The notes under the pieces are model-generated. The model did no database searches. It was not told the origin of the DNA and saw only the letters and a program-made list of their open reading frames with translations. A stretch of DNA of 64,000 bases, from contig NZ_LDPE01000004.1 of the NCBI RefSeq assembly GCF_001447995.1, positions 62,001 to 126,000 on the forward strand, in the 5' to 3' direction. This stretch comes from Maribacter dokdonensis DSW-8 (GTDB taxonomy: Bacteria; Bacteroidota; Bacteroidia; Flavobacteriales; Flavobacteriaceae). Numbering within the stretch: the stretch's first letter is position 1; each line of letters opens with the position of its first letter. The position numbers were made by a program, and so were the translations under genes. Shown piece after piece: positions 9,789-18,568 of this stretch.

Positions 9789-11444
9789 ATGAAACAGATA
9801 AAGCCATTTGGCAATCATTTATGCGTAATTGCGGTACTAATGATGTTCTTCTCGTGTGCTGAAAATAAAGAAGAAGCACCAAGAAAACGACCAAATATTT
9901 TGTTCATCATGTCAGATGATCACGCGTACCAAGCTATAAGTGCGTATGACAGTAAATTGATACAAACACCAAATATAGATCGGTTGGCAAAAGAAGGTAT
10001 GTTGTTTACCAATGCCAGTGTTACCAATTCAATTTGTGCGCCATCAAGGGCAACTATATTAACAGGAAAGCATACCCATATCAATGGTAAAATAGATAAT
10101 TTAATGCCCTTTGATACTACACAGGTTACTTTTCCTCAGATTTTTCAAGAAAACGGGTATGAAACAGCCATGTTTGGAAAGTTACATTTTGGGAATAATC
10201 CAAAAGGTGTAGACGAGTCTATGATATTACCAGATCAGGGATTTTATCTGAATCCGGATTTTATAGATACCAAAGGGGATACTACGACCATTACTGGTTA
10301 TGTTACGGATATCATTACCGATTTAACATTGGGTTGGTTGCAAGAAAAGCGCAACAAGGAAAAGCCGTTTATGATGATGTACATGCACAAGGCACCACAT
10401 AGACCTTGGTGGCCAAGTCCGGAAAAGTTTGCGGAATTTACGAATAAGGAATTTCCAGAACCTGAAACCCTTTTTGATGATTATAAGAATAGAGGCACCG
10501 CTGCAAAAACGGCGGAAATGAATCTATTGACCCATATGATGTATAGTCATGATAGTAAAATTAGACCAGAACTTCTTCAAGAAATGGGTGATAAGGTATC
10601 ACCAAAAGTTGAGGAATTCGAGAATGGTTTTTATGGTCCTTATGGCAGGGCAAATGCAGCTCAAAAAGCGAAATACGATGTAGTTTTAGACAAAATAAAT
10701 GCTGATTTTAAAGCAAATTGGCCAAACATGACCGAGCAGGAAAAAATGCGATGGAAGTATCAACGCTACATGCAAGATTATTTAGCCTGTATTTCATCTG
10801 TAGATGATAATGTGGGTCGTGTTTTGGATTATTTGGATGAAAGCGGATTGGCAGAAAATACAATAGTTATTTATACTTCTGACCAAGGGTTTTATTTAGG
10901 TGAGCATGGCTGGTTCGATAAAAGATTTATCTATGATGAGTCTTTTAAGACACCGTTATTGGTTCGTTGGCCCAATAAAATTACCCCTGGTAGTAAAGAA
11001 AATGAAATGGTACAAAACCTGGATTTTGCACCCACCTTACTTGAAGCCGCCAATATTCCTGTACCAACGGATATGCAAGGGGAGAGCTTAATGCCCTTAC
11101 TAACGGGAGAAAAGGAAAAATGGGATAGAGATGCGGTGTATTACCAGTATTATGAATACCCTAGTGTACATATGGTAAAACGTCACTATGGTATTGTGAC
11201 CAAAGAATATAAGCTGATCCATTTTTATTATGATGTTGATGAATGGGAATTGTATGATAGATTAAAAGATCCTCAAGAGCTCAACAACGTTTTTAATGAC
11301 CCAGCGTATGCATCAGTAGTCAAAGAAATGAAAACAAAGTTAGATGAGCTCCGGGTAAAATATGGAGATTCATCTGAATTGGATCAGAAGTATATAGAGA
11401 TTTATAACAACATGAAAACAGAAAAGGAAAATGATTTTTGGTAA
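9789..11444 (+). CDS. S1 sulfatase, lipoprotein (CAPSR), GlcNAc-6-sulfatase-like type
   Basis: The product has 551 aa with a lipobox at Cys23 (FFSC). Asp43-Asp44 (MSDDHAY) and SDQG provide metal ligands; the formylglycine Cys is Cys83 in C-A-P-S-R. The block YLGEHGWFDKRFIYDES is typical of the N-acetylglucosamine-6-sulfatase-like branch, in which Asp-Lys-Arg contacts the substrate. A long insert at about 220-330, rich in Lys and Glu, precedes YLACISSVDDNVGRVL. Its closest relative here is the sulfatase at 43543 (GEHDYIDKRWMYDES). The stop overlaps the start of the following beta-helix gene by 14 bases, which suggests translational coupling. Confidence 0.92.
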   Translation: MKQIKPFGNHLCVIAVLMMFFSCAENKEEAPRKRPNILFIMSDDHAYQAISAYDSKLIQTPNIDRLAKEGMLFTNASVTNSICAPSRATILTGKHTHINGKIDNLMPFDTTQVTFPQIFQENGYETAMFGKLHFGNNPKGVDESMILPDQGFYLNPDFIDTKGDTTTITGYVTDIITDLTLGWLQEKRNKEKPFMMMYMHKAPHRPWWPSPEKFAEFTNKEFPEPETLFDDYKNRGTAAKTAEMNLLTHMMYSHDSKIRPELLQEMGDKVSPKVEEFENGFYGPYGRANAAQKAKYDVVLDKINADFKANWPNMTEQEKMRWKYQRYMQDYLACISSVDDNVGRVLDYLDESGLAENTIVIYTSDQGFYLGEHGWFDKRFIYDESFKTPLLVRWPNKITPGSKENEMVQNLDFAPTLLEAANIPVPTDMQGESLMPLLTGEKEKWDRDAVYYQYYEYPSVHMVKRHYGIVTKEYKLIHFYYDVDEWELYDRLKDPQELNNVFNDPAYASVVKEMKTKLDELRVKYGDSSELDQKYIEIYNNMKTEKENDFW

Positions 11445-12873
11445 AAAAATAGATAAAAGTATTGTAATAAAAACCTTAGTTGTTGTTCATTTTTTGATTT
11501 GTAGTACGTCTTTATCTGCGCAAACCGAAGTTGCTTCATTGGCAGCTTTGGTACCCTATTTAGCGCAAGATAGTGTCAATGTAGTTGTAAAGAAAGGTGT
11601 ATATAATATCACGGTAAAAGATATAGAAAATGGCACGTTTAAGTCTCACACAAATATTGATGATCATAATGCATTGGTGCTATTGTTGTTTAGTGGCAAT
11701 AATAGTACTTATGATTTTACGGATGTGATTATAAATGTAGAAACAAAGGTTCTTACGGCATTTAAGAACTATCGTGAATTTTATGAACTTCAAATAACGG
11801 GTAATAACAATGTTATAAAGAATTTAACCCTGGCAGATGTAGGATCTGTGCATGACCATCCAACTAGAAGGGCTTGTAATGTGGTTATGGATGGAGCTAG
11901 CAACAGAATAGAAGGTCTACATTTAAGTACCAAAGGATCTTACCCGTATGGTTATGGAGAAACGTTTGGAAAAGGAGGCAAAAATGTAATCCCTCATTTT
12001 AAGCATTCTGCCTTTTTGGTTCGGGGTTATAAGAATCATGTGAAAAACTGTACAATAATTCACCGATCTTATGGACATGCCTTGTTTATGCAGGCGGCAG
12101 ATGAACCGTTAATTGAAGGTTGTTATATAGAAGGTACCATGCGATCAACAGATGATATGCTTGCCGAAACCGGAACGGGTACAGATGGAGATAAAGCAGG
12201 TTTCATGACATATTTTGGGTATAAGTTGCCACCCGGTTATATGATGAGCCTTGGCGAAGGAGGTATAAGAGCATATAATGGAGGGGAAACTATAATTAAT
12301 GGTGTGGAGTATAACCGTGGGACTTCTAACCCAACGATCATTAATTGCACGGTAAAGAATATGAGGGCAGGTGTAACGCTGACCCATGCAACAGGTAAAA
12401 AGTATGTGTCGGGAACTACAACTATTGGTTGTGAAAGAGGTTTTTGCATTGGCACGGGAGATATTGTAGATTGTTATGCAGATACCCAATATGGTCCAGC
12501 GCTTGGGGTAGATTATATTACAGACAGTGGTACAAATGCAGATATAACCTTGCTACCGTATGAAGGGGAGTCCTATAACGGTAGTGGTCATGCAGCCATC
12601 ATTATAGGAAGCAATCATAAAATTACCCTTAGGAGTGCTATCCCTGATCCTGATCAGAATTTAAAAATTCAAATTGGTGGTGATAACAAAACGATAGGCC
12701 TACTAAAATCAGATGAAAATTATACCGCATCGCATATTTTACTTCATAATTTAACAGCGTATCCGGTTGTTCTCGATGAAGATAGCAATGGTATTAAGGG
12801 AGTATCTGCGGGTAAGGTTATAGATGAAGGGCAAAATAATCACCTTTCTTATAAATCAATTTTTCAAGATTAG
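11431..12873 (+). CDS. Right-handed beta-helix protein, candidate polysaccharide lyase or glycosidase
   Basis: The product has 480 aa. A signal peptide is likely (hydrophobic segment at about 10-30, cleavage after LSAQ). The body has regular beta-helix coils, with turns such as NNNVIKNLTLADVG, SNRIEGLHLST, KNHVKNCTIIHRS and NPTIINCTVKNM. Similar folds occur in PL1, PL6 and PL9 lyases and in GH28, GH82 and GH110, but I do not recognise catalytic motifs of any of these. Conserved-looking charged clusters are HDHPTRRACN (about 148-157) and SYGHALFMQ. It overlaps the upstream sulfatase and sits 4 genes before kduI/kduD, which need a lyase product. A lyase role is therefore an inference from context. 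Confidence 0.7.
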   Translation: MIFGKKIDKSIVIKTLVVVHFLICSTSLSAQTEVASLAALVPYLAQDSVNVVVKKGVYNITVKDIENGTFKSHTNIDDHNALVLLLFSGNNSTYDFTDVIINVETKVLTAFKNYREFYELQITGNNNVIKNLTLADVGSVHDHPTRRACNVVMDGASNRIEGLHLSTKGSYPYGYGETFGKGGKNVIPHFKHSAFLVRGYKNHVKNCTIIHRSYGHALFMQAADEPLIEGCYIEGTMRSTDDMLAETGTGTDGDKAGFMTYFGYKLPPGYMMSLGEGGIRAYNGGETIINGVEYNRGTSNPTIINCTVKNMRAGVTLTHATGKKYVSGTTTIGCERGFCIGTGDIVDCYADTQYGPALGVDYITDSGTNADITLLPYEGESYNGSGHAAIIIGSNHKITLRSAIPDPDQNLKIQIGGDNKTIGLLKSDENYTASHILLHNLTAYPVVLDEDSNGIKGVSAGKVIDEGQNNHLSYKSIFQD

Positions 12874-12907
12874 AATACAATTAACGCACAAGAATTATAA
12901 TATATCT

Positions 12908-14761
12908 ATGTTTTTAAAATCAAATCTATCGGTATTCAAGTTTCATAAAATATCCTTAGTCCTTTTTGGGGCTATGACCATACTATGCGCATCTTGTGAA
13001 GAGGAGAAAGATTCGGTCTCCACCGTTGAAAAAAAGCCTAATGTAATATTGATATTGGTAGATGATCAAGGTTATGGTGATATCGCGGCTTTGGGTAACC
13101 CATATATAAAAACGCCTAATATAGATAAGCTGCACGCTACAAGTGCCAGATTTACGGATTATCATGTAAATCCTACATGTGCGCCAACAAGGGCAGCACT
13201 TTTAACCGGGCATAATGCAAATAGAACGGGAGTTTGGCATACCATTAACGGTAGGTCTTTATTATTGGAACGAGAAACGACCATGGCCGAAATATTTAAG
13301 GAGAACGGCTATTCCACTTCAATTTTTGGTAAATGGCATTTAGGGGATAACTATCCGTTTAGGCCAGAGGATAATGGTTTTGATGAGGTATTGTCTCACG
13401 GCGGTGGCGGTATGGAACAAACTATGGATTATTGGGATAACGATTATTTTGATGACATGTACATACATAATGGGGAATTGAAAAGATTTGAAGGGTACAG
13501 TACAGATATTTGGTTCAATGAGGCAATTAAGCATATTGAAAAAAATAAGGATAAACCTTTCTTTTGTTACCTACCTACCAATACTGCGCATTCACCATAT
13601 TTTGTGGCTGATAAGTATATAGCACCATACAAGGATAATGACGCCATTCCGTTACCAGCTTTTTATGGTATGATCGCCAATATAGATGAAAATATAGGTA
13701 AGTTGGTTGACTATCTGGAAACCTCAGAATTGATGGATAATACCATACTTATCTTCACCACCGATAACGGTACCGCACAAGGAGCCAATACAGATGGACA
13801 CCGATTAGACGGCTTTATTAAGAAAGGTTTCAATGCAGGTATGCGTGGGGTGAAAGCAAGTAAATACGAGGGTGGTCACCGTGTGCCACTATTTATCCAT
13901 TGGAAGAATGGAGGAATTACCGTTGGCAAGGATATTAACGAGTTGACCGCTCATTTTGATGTATTGCCAACTTTGGTAGAAATGTGTGGTTTAGAGGTGG
14001 ATGATGATATTTCTTTTGACGGAAAGAGTTTGCTGCCCTTAATCAAAGGGGAAAGCAATGATTTTAAAGAACGTATTGTAATTACCAATTCTCAGCGTAC
14101 TGAGAATCCTGAGCCATGGCGTAGAACATCCTTAATGCAAGGTAAATGGCGATTGGTAGATAGTACCGAGCTTTATAATTTAGAAACTGATCCAGAACAG
14201 CGAGAGAATATAGCCTCTATGCATCCTGAAAAAATGAAACAATTTAAGGATGCATATGATGAATGGTGGCAAGATTTGCTTCCAACGTATAATGATCTTC
14301 CAAGAATTTATGTTGGCCATGAAAAGGAAAATCCTACCAAATTGTATTGTCATGATTGGCATACAGAAGGGGATAGCCCTTGGCACCAAAGGCATATAAG
14401 AACGGGTTATAGGGATAATGGTTATTGGGCAATACATGTAGACCAGCCAGGTACATATTCAGTAAAACTACGTAGATGGCCAGAAGAAACACAGTTGGCT
14501 TTAAATGCAGAGGCACCTATTAGACCAGCAAAAGAAGGGACCAGTGTTTCTGCAAGTAAACCCGGTAAATCTTTACCAGTTACCAAAGCGAGGTTAAAAG
14601 TGCAGCATTTGGATAGTGAAATTAAAGTGGATCCTACTCAGGAATATGCAGAATTTAAGGTGGATTTAACCGAGGGGGAAGCTGAACTGCAAACATGGTT
14701 TACATTGGATAACAATGAAACACTTGGTGCATATTTTGTAAGCCTAGAAAAAATTGAATAG
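12908..14761 (+). CDS. S1 sulfatase, lipoprotein (CAPTR), with C-terminal beta domain
   Basis: The start is placed at the ATG at 12908, giving a lipoprotein signal ending at Cys30 (LCASC); the frame is open further back, but that stretch overlaps the previous gene and lacks signal character. The product has 617 aa. Asp52-Asp53 bind metal, and Cys91 in C-A-P-T-R is the formylglycine site; Thr for Ser is known from classical arylsulfatases such as Pseudomonas AtsA. GKWHLGDNYPFRPEDNGFD follows. After about residue 470 an extra beta-rich domain carries HDWHTEGDSPWHQRHIR and a GTYSVKLRRWPEE strand, possibly carbohydrate-binding. The sulfatase at 31475 has the same layout and is a paralog. Confidence 0.92.
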   Translation: MFLKSNLSVFKFHKISLVLFGAMTILCASCEEEKDSVSTVEKKPNVILILVDDQGYGDIAALGNPYIKTPNIDKLHATSARFTDYHVNPTCAPTRAALLTGHNANRTGVWHTINGRSLLLERETTMAEIFKENGYSTSIFGKWHLGDNYPFRPEDNGFDEVLSHGGGGMEQTMDYWDNDYFDDMYIHNGELKRFEGYSTDIWFNEAIKHIEKNKDKPFFCYLPTNTAHSPYFVADKYIAPYKDNDAIPLPAFYGMIANIDENIGKLVDYLETSELMDNTILIFTTDNGTAQGANTDGHRLDGFIKKGFNAGMRGVKASKYEGGHRVPLFIHWKNGGITVGKDINELTAHFDVLPTLVEMCGLEVDDDISFDGKSLLPLIKGESNDFKERIVITNSQRTENPEPWRRTSLMQGKWRLVDSTELYNLETDPEQRENIASMHPEKMKQFKDAYDEWWQDLLPTYNDLPRIYVGHEKENPTKLYCHDWHTEGDSPWHQRHIRTGYRDNGYWAIHVDQPGTYSVKLRRWPEETQLALNAEAPIRPAKEGTSVSASKPGKSLPVTKARLKVQHLDSEIKVDPTQEYAEFKVDLTEGEAELQTWFTLDNNETLGAYFVSLEKIE

Positions 14762-14796
14762 GTTAATTGATTGATTTTTAAGGGTTAAATATATTG

Positions 14797-14824
14797 TGAT
14801 TCATAATTTATCGATAATGAATCA
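14797..14824. promoter_or_regulatory. 8-bp inverted repeat, putative operator
   Basis: TGATTCAT (14797-14804) and ATGAATCA (14817-14824) form a perfect inverted repeat with a 12-base spacer containing ATTTATCGAT. It lies in the 130-base gap in front of the DUF6250-kduI-kduD-DUF4861 run, where a separate promoter could be placed. No T-tract follows, so it is not a terminator. The evidence is symmetry and position only. Confidence 0.3.
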
Positions 14825-14891
14825 TGAGTTATAAGTATATGGGAATTATTTTTTCATATTGCATAAGGTCATTAGGCAACTTAAACAGGTT

Positions 14892-15638
14892 ATGAGTAAA
14901 CACGATCAAAATTTTAATTTCACAGCATTGGTGTTAATGACCTTTCTGTTTAATTATGGCTGTGCCCAAACGGCTAAAGTAATGGTCTTGAATGATTCTT
15001 TAGAAGTGCGATCTACACTTTTATATGAGGAAAATTTTAGTGGAGACCTAAGTACTTGGCAGGTGGAGCAGATGCCTGGGGGAATAGCTAAAATCAAAGA
15101 TGAAAAGCTTGAAATTGATGATGTCGCAGGTTGTACAATTTGGTTTAAAAAAGAACTATCCGGACCAATAATGATCGAATACGATGCCTATATCATATCT
15201 GACGGAGGTGAAAACGACCGGGTTTCTGATATGAACTGTTTTTGGATGGCGAAAGATGTAGAACATCCTAATAACTTATTTGAAAATTCAGCCAAAAGAC
15301 ACGGTAAGTTTACAAATTATGATAGTCTACGGCTGTATTATATGGGCGTAGGTGGTCATGACAATACCAAAACCAGATTTAGAAGATATGTAGGTAATGG
15401 AGAAAGACCGTTATTGGCGGCACATGATTTTTCTAAACAGGAGTTTTTGTTAGAGCCCAATACCACGTATCATATTAAAATCATTGCGTATGACAATGTT
15501 ATTCAATATTACAGAAATGGAGTCAAAATGATCGATCTAAATGATGATGATCCTTATACCAGTGGATATTTTGGGTTCAGAACGGTGAACAATCATATGA
15601 CAATTGATAACTTTAAAGTATACAGATTAAAACAATAA
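14892..15638 (+). CDS. DUF6250-type secreted concanavalin-fold protein
   Basis: The start is set at the ATG at 14892 (MSKHDQNF), which puts the hydrophobic segment LVLMTFLF at a normal distance from the N-terminus; an ATG at 14859 in the same frame is possible. The product has 248 aa. The hallmark is the stretch DRVSDMNCFWMAKDVEHP near residues 105-122, and the protein ends with TIDNFKVYRLK, as in lectin/glucanase-like jelly-rolls. Members usually sit in pectin-type or uronate-containing glycan loci; I know of no firm enzymatic role. It lies 15 bases upstream of kduI, which suggests a part in releasing or binding uronate oligosaccharides outside the cytoplasm. Confidence 0.7.
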   Translation: MSKHDQNFNFTALVLMTFLFNYGCAQTAKVMVLNDSLEVRSTLLYEENFSGDLSTWQVEQMPGGIAKIKDEKLEIDDVAGCTIWFKKELSGPIMIEYDAYIISDGGENDRVSDMNCFWMAKDVEHPNNLFENSAKRHGKFTNYDSLRLYYMGVGGHDNTKTRFRRYVGNGERPLLAAHDFSKQEFLLEPNTTYHIKIIAYDNVIQYYRNGVKMIDLNDDDPYTSGYFGFRTVNNHMTIDNFKVYRLKQ

Positions 15639-15653
15639 TAAATATATAATTAA

Positions 15654-16493
15654 ATGTCTACAACCTATAATACAAGATACGCTTCTAGCCCAGAGGCAGT
15701 TAAGAAATATGACACAACCGCTTTAAGGGACGAGTTTTTGATCAATGACCTTATGAAAGAGGGCGAGATCAATTTAACCTACACCCATTACGATCGCTAT
15801 ATTGCTGGTTCTGCAGTGCCAAAATCTAATTTGAAACTAGAAACTATTGATCCTTTAAAGGCAGCGTTTTTCTTGGAGAGAAGAGAAATGGGTATCATCA
15901 ATGTAGGTGATTCAGGAGCCGTTGAAGTAGACGGTGAAAATTATAGTCTTGGTCATAAAGACGCGCTCTATATTGGCATGGGGGCAAAAGATGTCATTTT
16001 TAAAAGTGATGACCCTAATAAACCGGCTAAGTTTTATATCAATTCAGCACCGGCACATACCAATTTTCCAACTAAAAAAGTAAGCTTGGAAGAGGCGAAT
16101 AAATTGGAGCTGGGGTCTTTGGAAACTGCAAACCATAGAACGGTTAGTCAAATGATCATTGGTGGTGTGGTTACTACTTGTCAGTTACAAATGGGTATGA
16201 CCAAGTTAAAGACCGGTAGTGTTTGGAACACTATGCCGGCACACGTGCACGATCGTAGAATGGAGGTATATTTTTATCTAGATGTGCCAGAAGGTCAAGC
16301 AGTTTGTCATTTTATGGGCCAACCCCAAGAAACAAGACATATATGGATGCATAACCACCAAGCGGTAATTTCACCACCATGGTCTATACATTGTGGGTCA
16401 GGAACTTCAAATTACACCTTTATCTGGGGTATGGCAGGTGAGAATTTAGATTACAGTGATATGGATGTTGCTGCAATAACAGAATTAAAGTAA
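15654..16493 (+). CDS. kduI: 5-dehydro-4-deoxy-D-glucuronate isomerase
   Basis: The product has 279 aa, the normal KduI length, without a signal peptide. It is a Zn-dependent cupin that isomerises 5-dehydro-4-deoxy-D-glucuronate, formed spontaneously from the unsaturated uronate released after lyase action, to 3-deoxy-D-glycero-2,5-hexodiulosonate. The metal site is His197-x-His199, Glu204 and His246 (PAHVHDRRMEV and PPWSIHCG), matching the known KduI ligands. kduD starts 4 bases downstream. Its presence implies that the target glycan contains a uronic acid cleaved by beta-elimination, although no recognisable lyase family member or unsaturated uronyl hydrolase is seen here. Confidence 0.95.
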   Translation: MSTTYNTRYASSPEAVKKYDTTALRDEFLINDLMKEGEINLTYTHYDRYIAGSAVPKSNLKLETIDPLKAAFFLERREMGIINVGDSGAVEVDGENYSLGHKDALYIGMGAKDVIFKSDDPNKPAKFYINSAPAHTNFPTKKVSLEEANKLELGSLETANHRTVSQMIIGGVVTTCQLQMGMTKLKTGSVWNTMPAHVHDRRMEVYFYLDVPEGQAVCHFMGQPQETRHIWMHNHQAVISPPWSIHCGSGTSNYTFIWGMAGENLDYSDMDVAAITELK

Positions 16494-16497
16494 AATT

Positions 16498-17292
16498 ATG
16501 TCTACAGAATTATTTAGTTTAAAAGGAAAAGTGGCATTGGTAACCGGTAGCACCCATGGTCTAGGTATGGCAATGGCAAAAGGATTGGGACTTGCAGGTG
16601 CAAAGTTGATCGTTAACGGTAATTCATCGCAAACTAAAATTGATGATGCCGTTGCATTTTATAAATCATTGGGTATAGATGCGTACGGATTCAAGTTTAA
16701 TGTAACCGATGAAAAAGCGGTTGAAAAAGCTATTAACGATATTCAAGCTTCAGTTGGCACCATTGATATTCTTGTGAATAATGCAGGAATCATTAAAAGA
16801 ACACCTCTAGAAGAAATGGAAGTTGAGGACTTTAAAGAAGTTATCAATGTTGATTTAGTGAGTCCGTTTATAGTATCTAAACATGTGGTGAAAACCATGA
16901 TAGCCAGAAAGCAAGGTAAGATTATTAATATTTGCTCAATGATGAGTGAATTGGGTAGAAATACCGTAGGTGCTTACGCGGCGGCAAAAGGCGGATTAAA
17001 AATGTTGACCCAAAATATGGCTACAGAATGGGCTAAACATAACATACAGGTCAATGGTATAGGACCAGGGTATTTTGCAACCAGTCAAACCGCGCCTATA
17101 CGTGTAGATGGTCACCCTTTCAACGAATTTATTGTAAATAGGACACCGGCAGCAAAATGGGGAGACCCAGATGATTTGGCAGGTGCAGCGGTATTTTTAT
17201 CGTCTAAGGCGAGCGATTTCGTAAACGGACATATTTTGTATGTAGATGGTGGTATTTTGGCAACCATTGGTAAACCAAGTAATGAAAACTAA
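16498..17292 (+). CDS. kduD: 2-dehydro-3-deoxy-D-gluconate 5-dehydrogenase (SDR)
   Basis: The product is a 264-aa cytoplasmic short-chain dehydrogenase. The cofactor motif is TGSTHGLG (16-23), followed by NNAG (94-97), Ser147 and the catalytic pair Tyr160-x-x-x-Lys164. Adjacency to kduI (4-base gap) fixes the likely reaction: NAD(P)H-dependent reduction of 3-deoxy-D-glycero-2,5-hexodiulosonate to 2-keto-3-deoxy-D-gluconate (KDG). The KDG kinase and KDPG aldolase needed next are not in this window. The 3' end overlaps the start of the following lipoprotein gene. Confidence 0.92.
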   Translation: MSTELFSLKGKVALVTGSTHGLGMAMAKGLGLAGAKLIVNGNSSQTKIDDAVAFYKSLGIDAYGFKFNVTDEKAVEKAINDIQASVGTIDILVNNAGIIKRTPLEEMEVEDFKEVINVDLVSPFIVSKHVVKTMIARKQGKIINICSMMSELGRNTVGAYAAAKGGLKMLTQNMATEWAKHNIQVNGIGPGYFATSQTAPIRVDGHPFNEFIVNRTPAAKWGDPDDLAGAAVFLSSKASDFVNGHILYVDGGILATIGKPSNEN

Positions 17293-18490
17293 AATTATGA
17301 TTAACCAGATCCATTTAAAGTATTGTGCAGCAGTAATTACCTTATTTTTAATAGGCTGTACAGGTGAAAAACCGTTAGAAATTGAAGTTGTAAATCATTT
17401 GAATATTGATCGTTCATTGGAAACCGTTGAAATTGATTTGGCACTTTTACAATCTGACGAATCTTTAAAATTGGTCACGGGGAAATCTTACAAGGTCAGT
17501 GAAGTAGATAGTGGAACTGAATTAGTTTCGCAACTAAGCGATGTTGATGGAGATGGCGCGGCAGATGTTCTTCTGATTCAACCGGAAATAGCGGCAAATT
17601 CAAGTAAAACTTTTAACATCACACTTAAGGATGCTGTAGCAGGGTCAGAAGATATTCCAACATGTTATTCAAGATTTGTTCCGGAGCGAACCGATGATTA
17701 TGCTTGGGAAAATGATAGGGTAGCATTTAGAACCTATGGTCCTGTGGCGCAAAAAATGATAGAGGACAGTATACCCGGAGGAACATTATCCAGTGGTATG
17801 GATGCGTGGTTAAAAAGGGTGGATTATCCAATAATCAATAAATGGTACAAGAAAGAATTGGAAACTGAAGGCACTTACCATGAAGATGACGGCGAGGGTT
17901 TAGATAATTTTCATGTTGGCACCAGCAGAGGAGTAGGTGGTATTGCTGTCAAGGTGGACACTACATATCAATTTTCAAGAAATTTTACAGATTATAAAAC
18001 TATTGAAACCGGGCCACTCAGAACTAGTTTTTGGATTACGTACGCACCATGGAAGGCAGGAGATAAAACCATAGAGGAAAAGAAGTTTATTTCTTTGGAT
18101 CGTGGAAGTAACCTGTCTAAATACAGAGTTGAAGTCAACGGCTCGGAAACCATTTCCGTTGGCCTTACACTTCATGAAAAAGATGGGGAAATTGCTGCTG
18201 AGGTAGAACAAGGTTGGGTCAGTTATTGGGAACCATATTTTGGCTCTGAATTAGGAACGGGTGTCGTAGTTCCTTCCAACGCTATGTTGGGATATGATAA
18301 ATATGTGACCAATACCAAAGATCTAAGTAATTTGTATGCACAAGTTAAAGTGATAAATGGCGAAGCGGTTTATTATACCGGATTTGGATGGAAAAAAAGC
18401 AAACAGTTCAATACCAAAGAAGAGTGGAACGCTTATTTAAAGGAATTTGCCCAAAAGGTGAATGCACCATTAGAAGTTAAAGTGAAGTAG
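17282..18490 (+). CDS. DUF4861 lipoprotein
   Basis: The start is placed at the ATG at 17282, overlapping kduD by 11 bases; the ATG at 17297 is an alternative. Either gives a lipoprotein signal ending in LIGC. The product has 402 aa from 17282. The family signature RTDDYAWENDRVAFRTYGP lies near residue 133, followed by a beta-rich body with DAWLKRVDYPIINKWY and YHEDDGEGLDNFHVG. DUF4861 proteins recur beside kduI/kduD in Bacteroidota uronate loci, and an oligouronate-processing enzyme has been suspected, but I cannot name a reaction. It is the last gene of the left plus-strand run; a large stem-loop follows. Confidence 0.8.
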   Translation: MKTKIMINQIHLKYCAAVITLFLIGCTGEKPLEIEVVNHLNIDRSLETVEIDLALLQSDESLKLVTGKSYKVSEVDSGTELVSQLSDVDGDGAADVLLIQPEIAANSSKTFNITLKDAVAGSEDIPTCYSRFVPERTDDYAWENDRVAFRTYGPVAQKMIEDSIPGGTLSSGMDAWLKRVDYPIINKWYKKELETEGTYHEDDGEGLDNFHVGTSRGVGGIAVKVDTTYQFSRNFTDYKTIETGPLRTSFWITYAPWKAGDKTIEEKKFISLDRGSNLSKYRVEVNGSETISVGLTLHEKDGEIAAEVEQGWVSYWEPYFGSELGTGVVVPSNAMLGYDKYVTNTKDLSNLYAQVKVINGEAVYYTGFGWKKSKQFNTKEEWNAYLKEFAQKVNAPLEVKVK

Positions 18491-18504
18491 TTGGTTACTT
18501 ATAC

Positions 18505-18560
18505 GGATGATTGTTTGCACCATAGTTGAGTTATATGAACTCATAGCAAAACAATCATCC
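18505..18560. terminator. Nested stem-loop between convergent operons
   Basis: GGATGATTGTTT (18505-18516) pairs perfectly with AAACAATCATCC (18549-18560). Inside the loop, TGAGTT (18527-18532) pairs with AACTCA (18538-18543). The sequence after it on the plus strand is ATTTTATATT. It sits between the stop of the DUF4861 gene (18490) and the stop of the minus-strand lldD-like gene (18569), so it probably ends the plus-strand transcript and may also block read-through from the other side. Confidence 0.65.
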
Positions 18561-18568
18561 ATTTTATA

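Noticed and set aside
12908..14761. CAPTR as a defective sulfatase motif
   Set aside because: Thr at this position is known from active enzymes such as Pseudomonas AtsA, so it is a normal variant.
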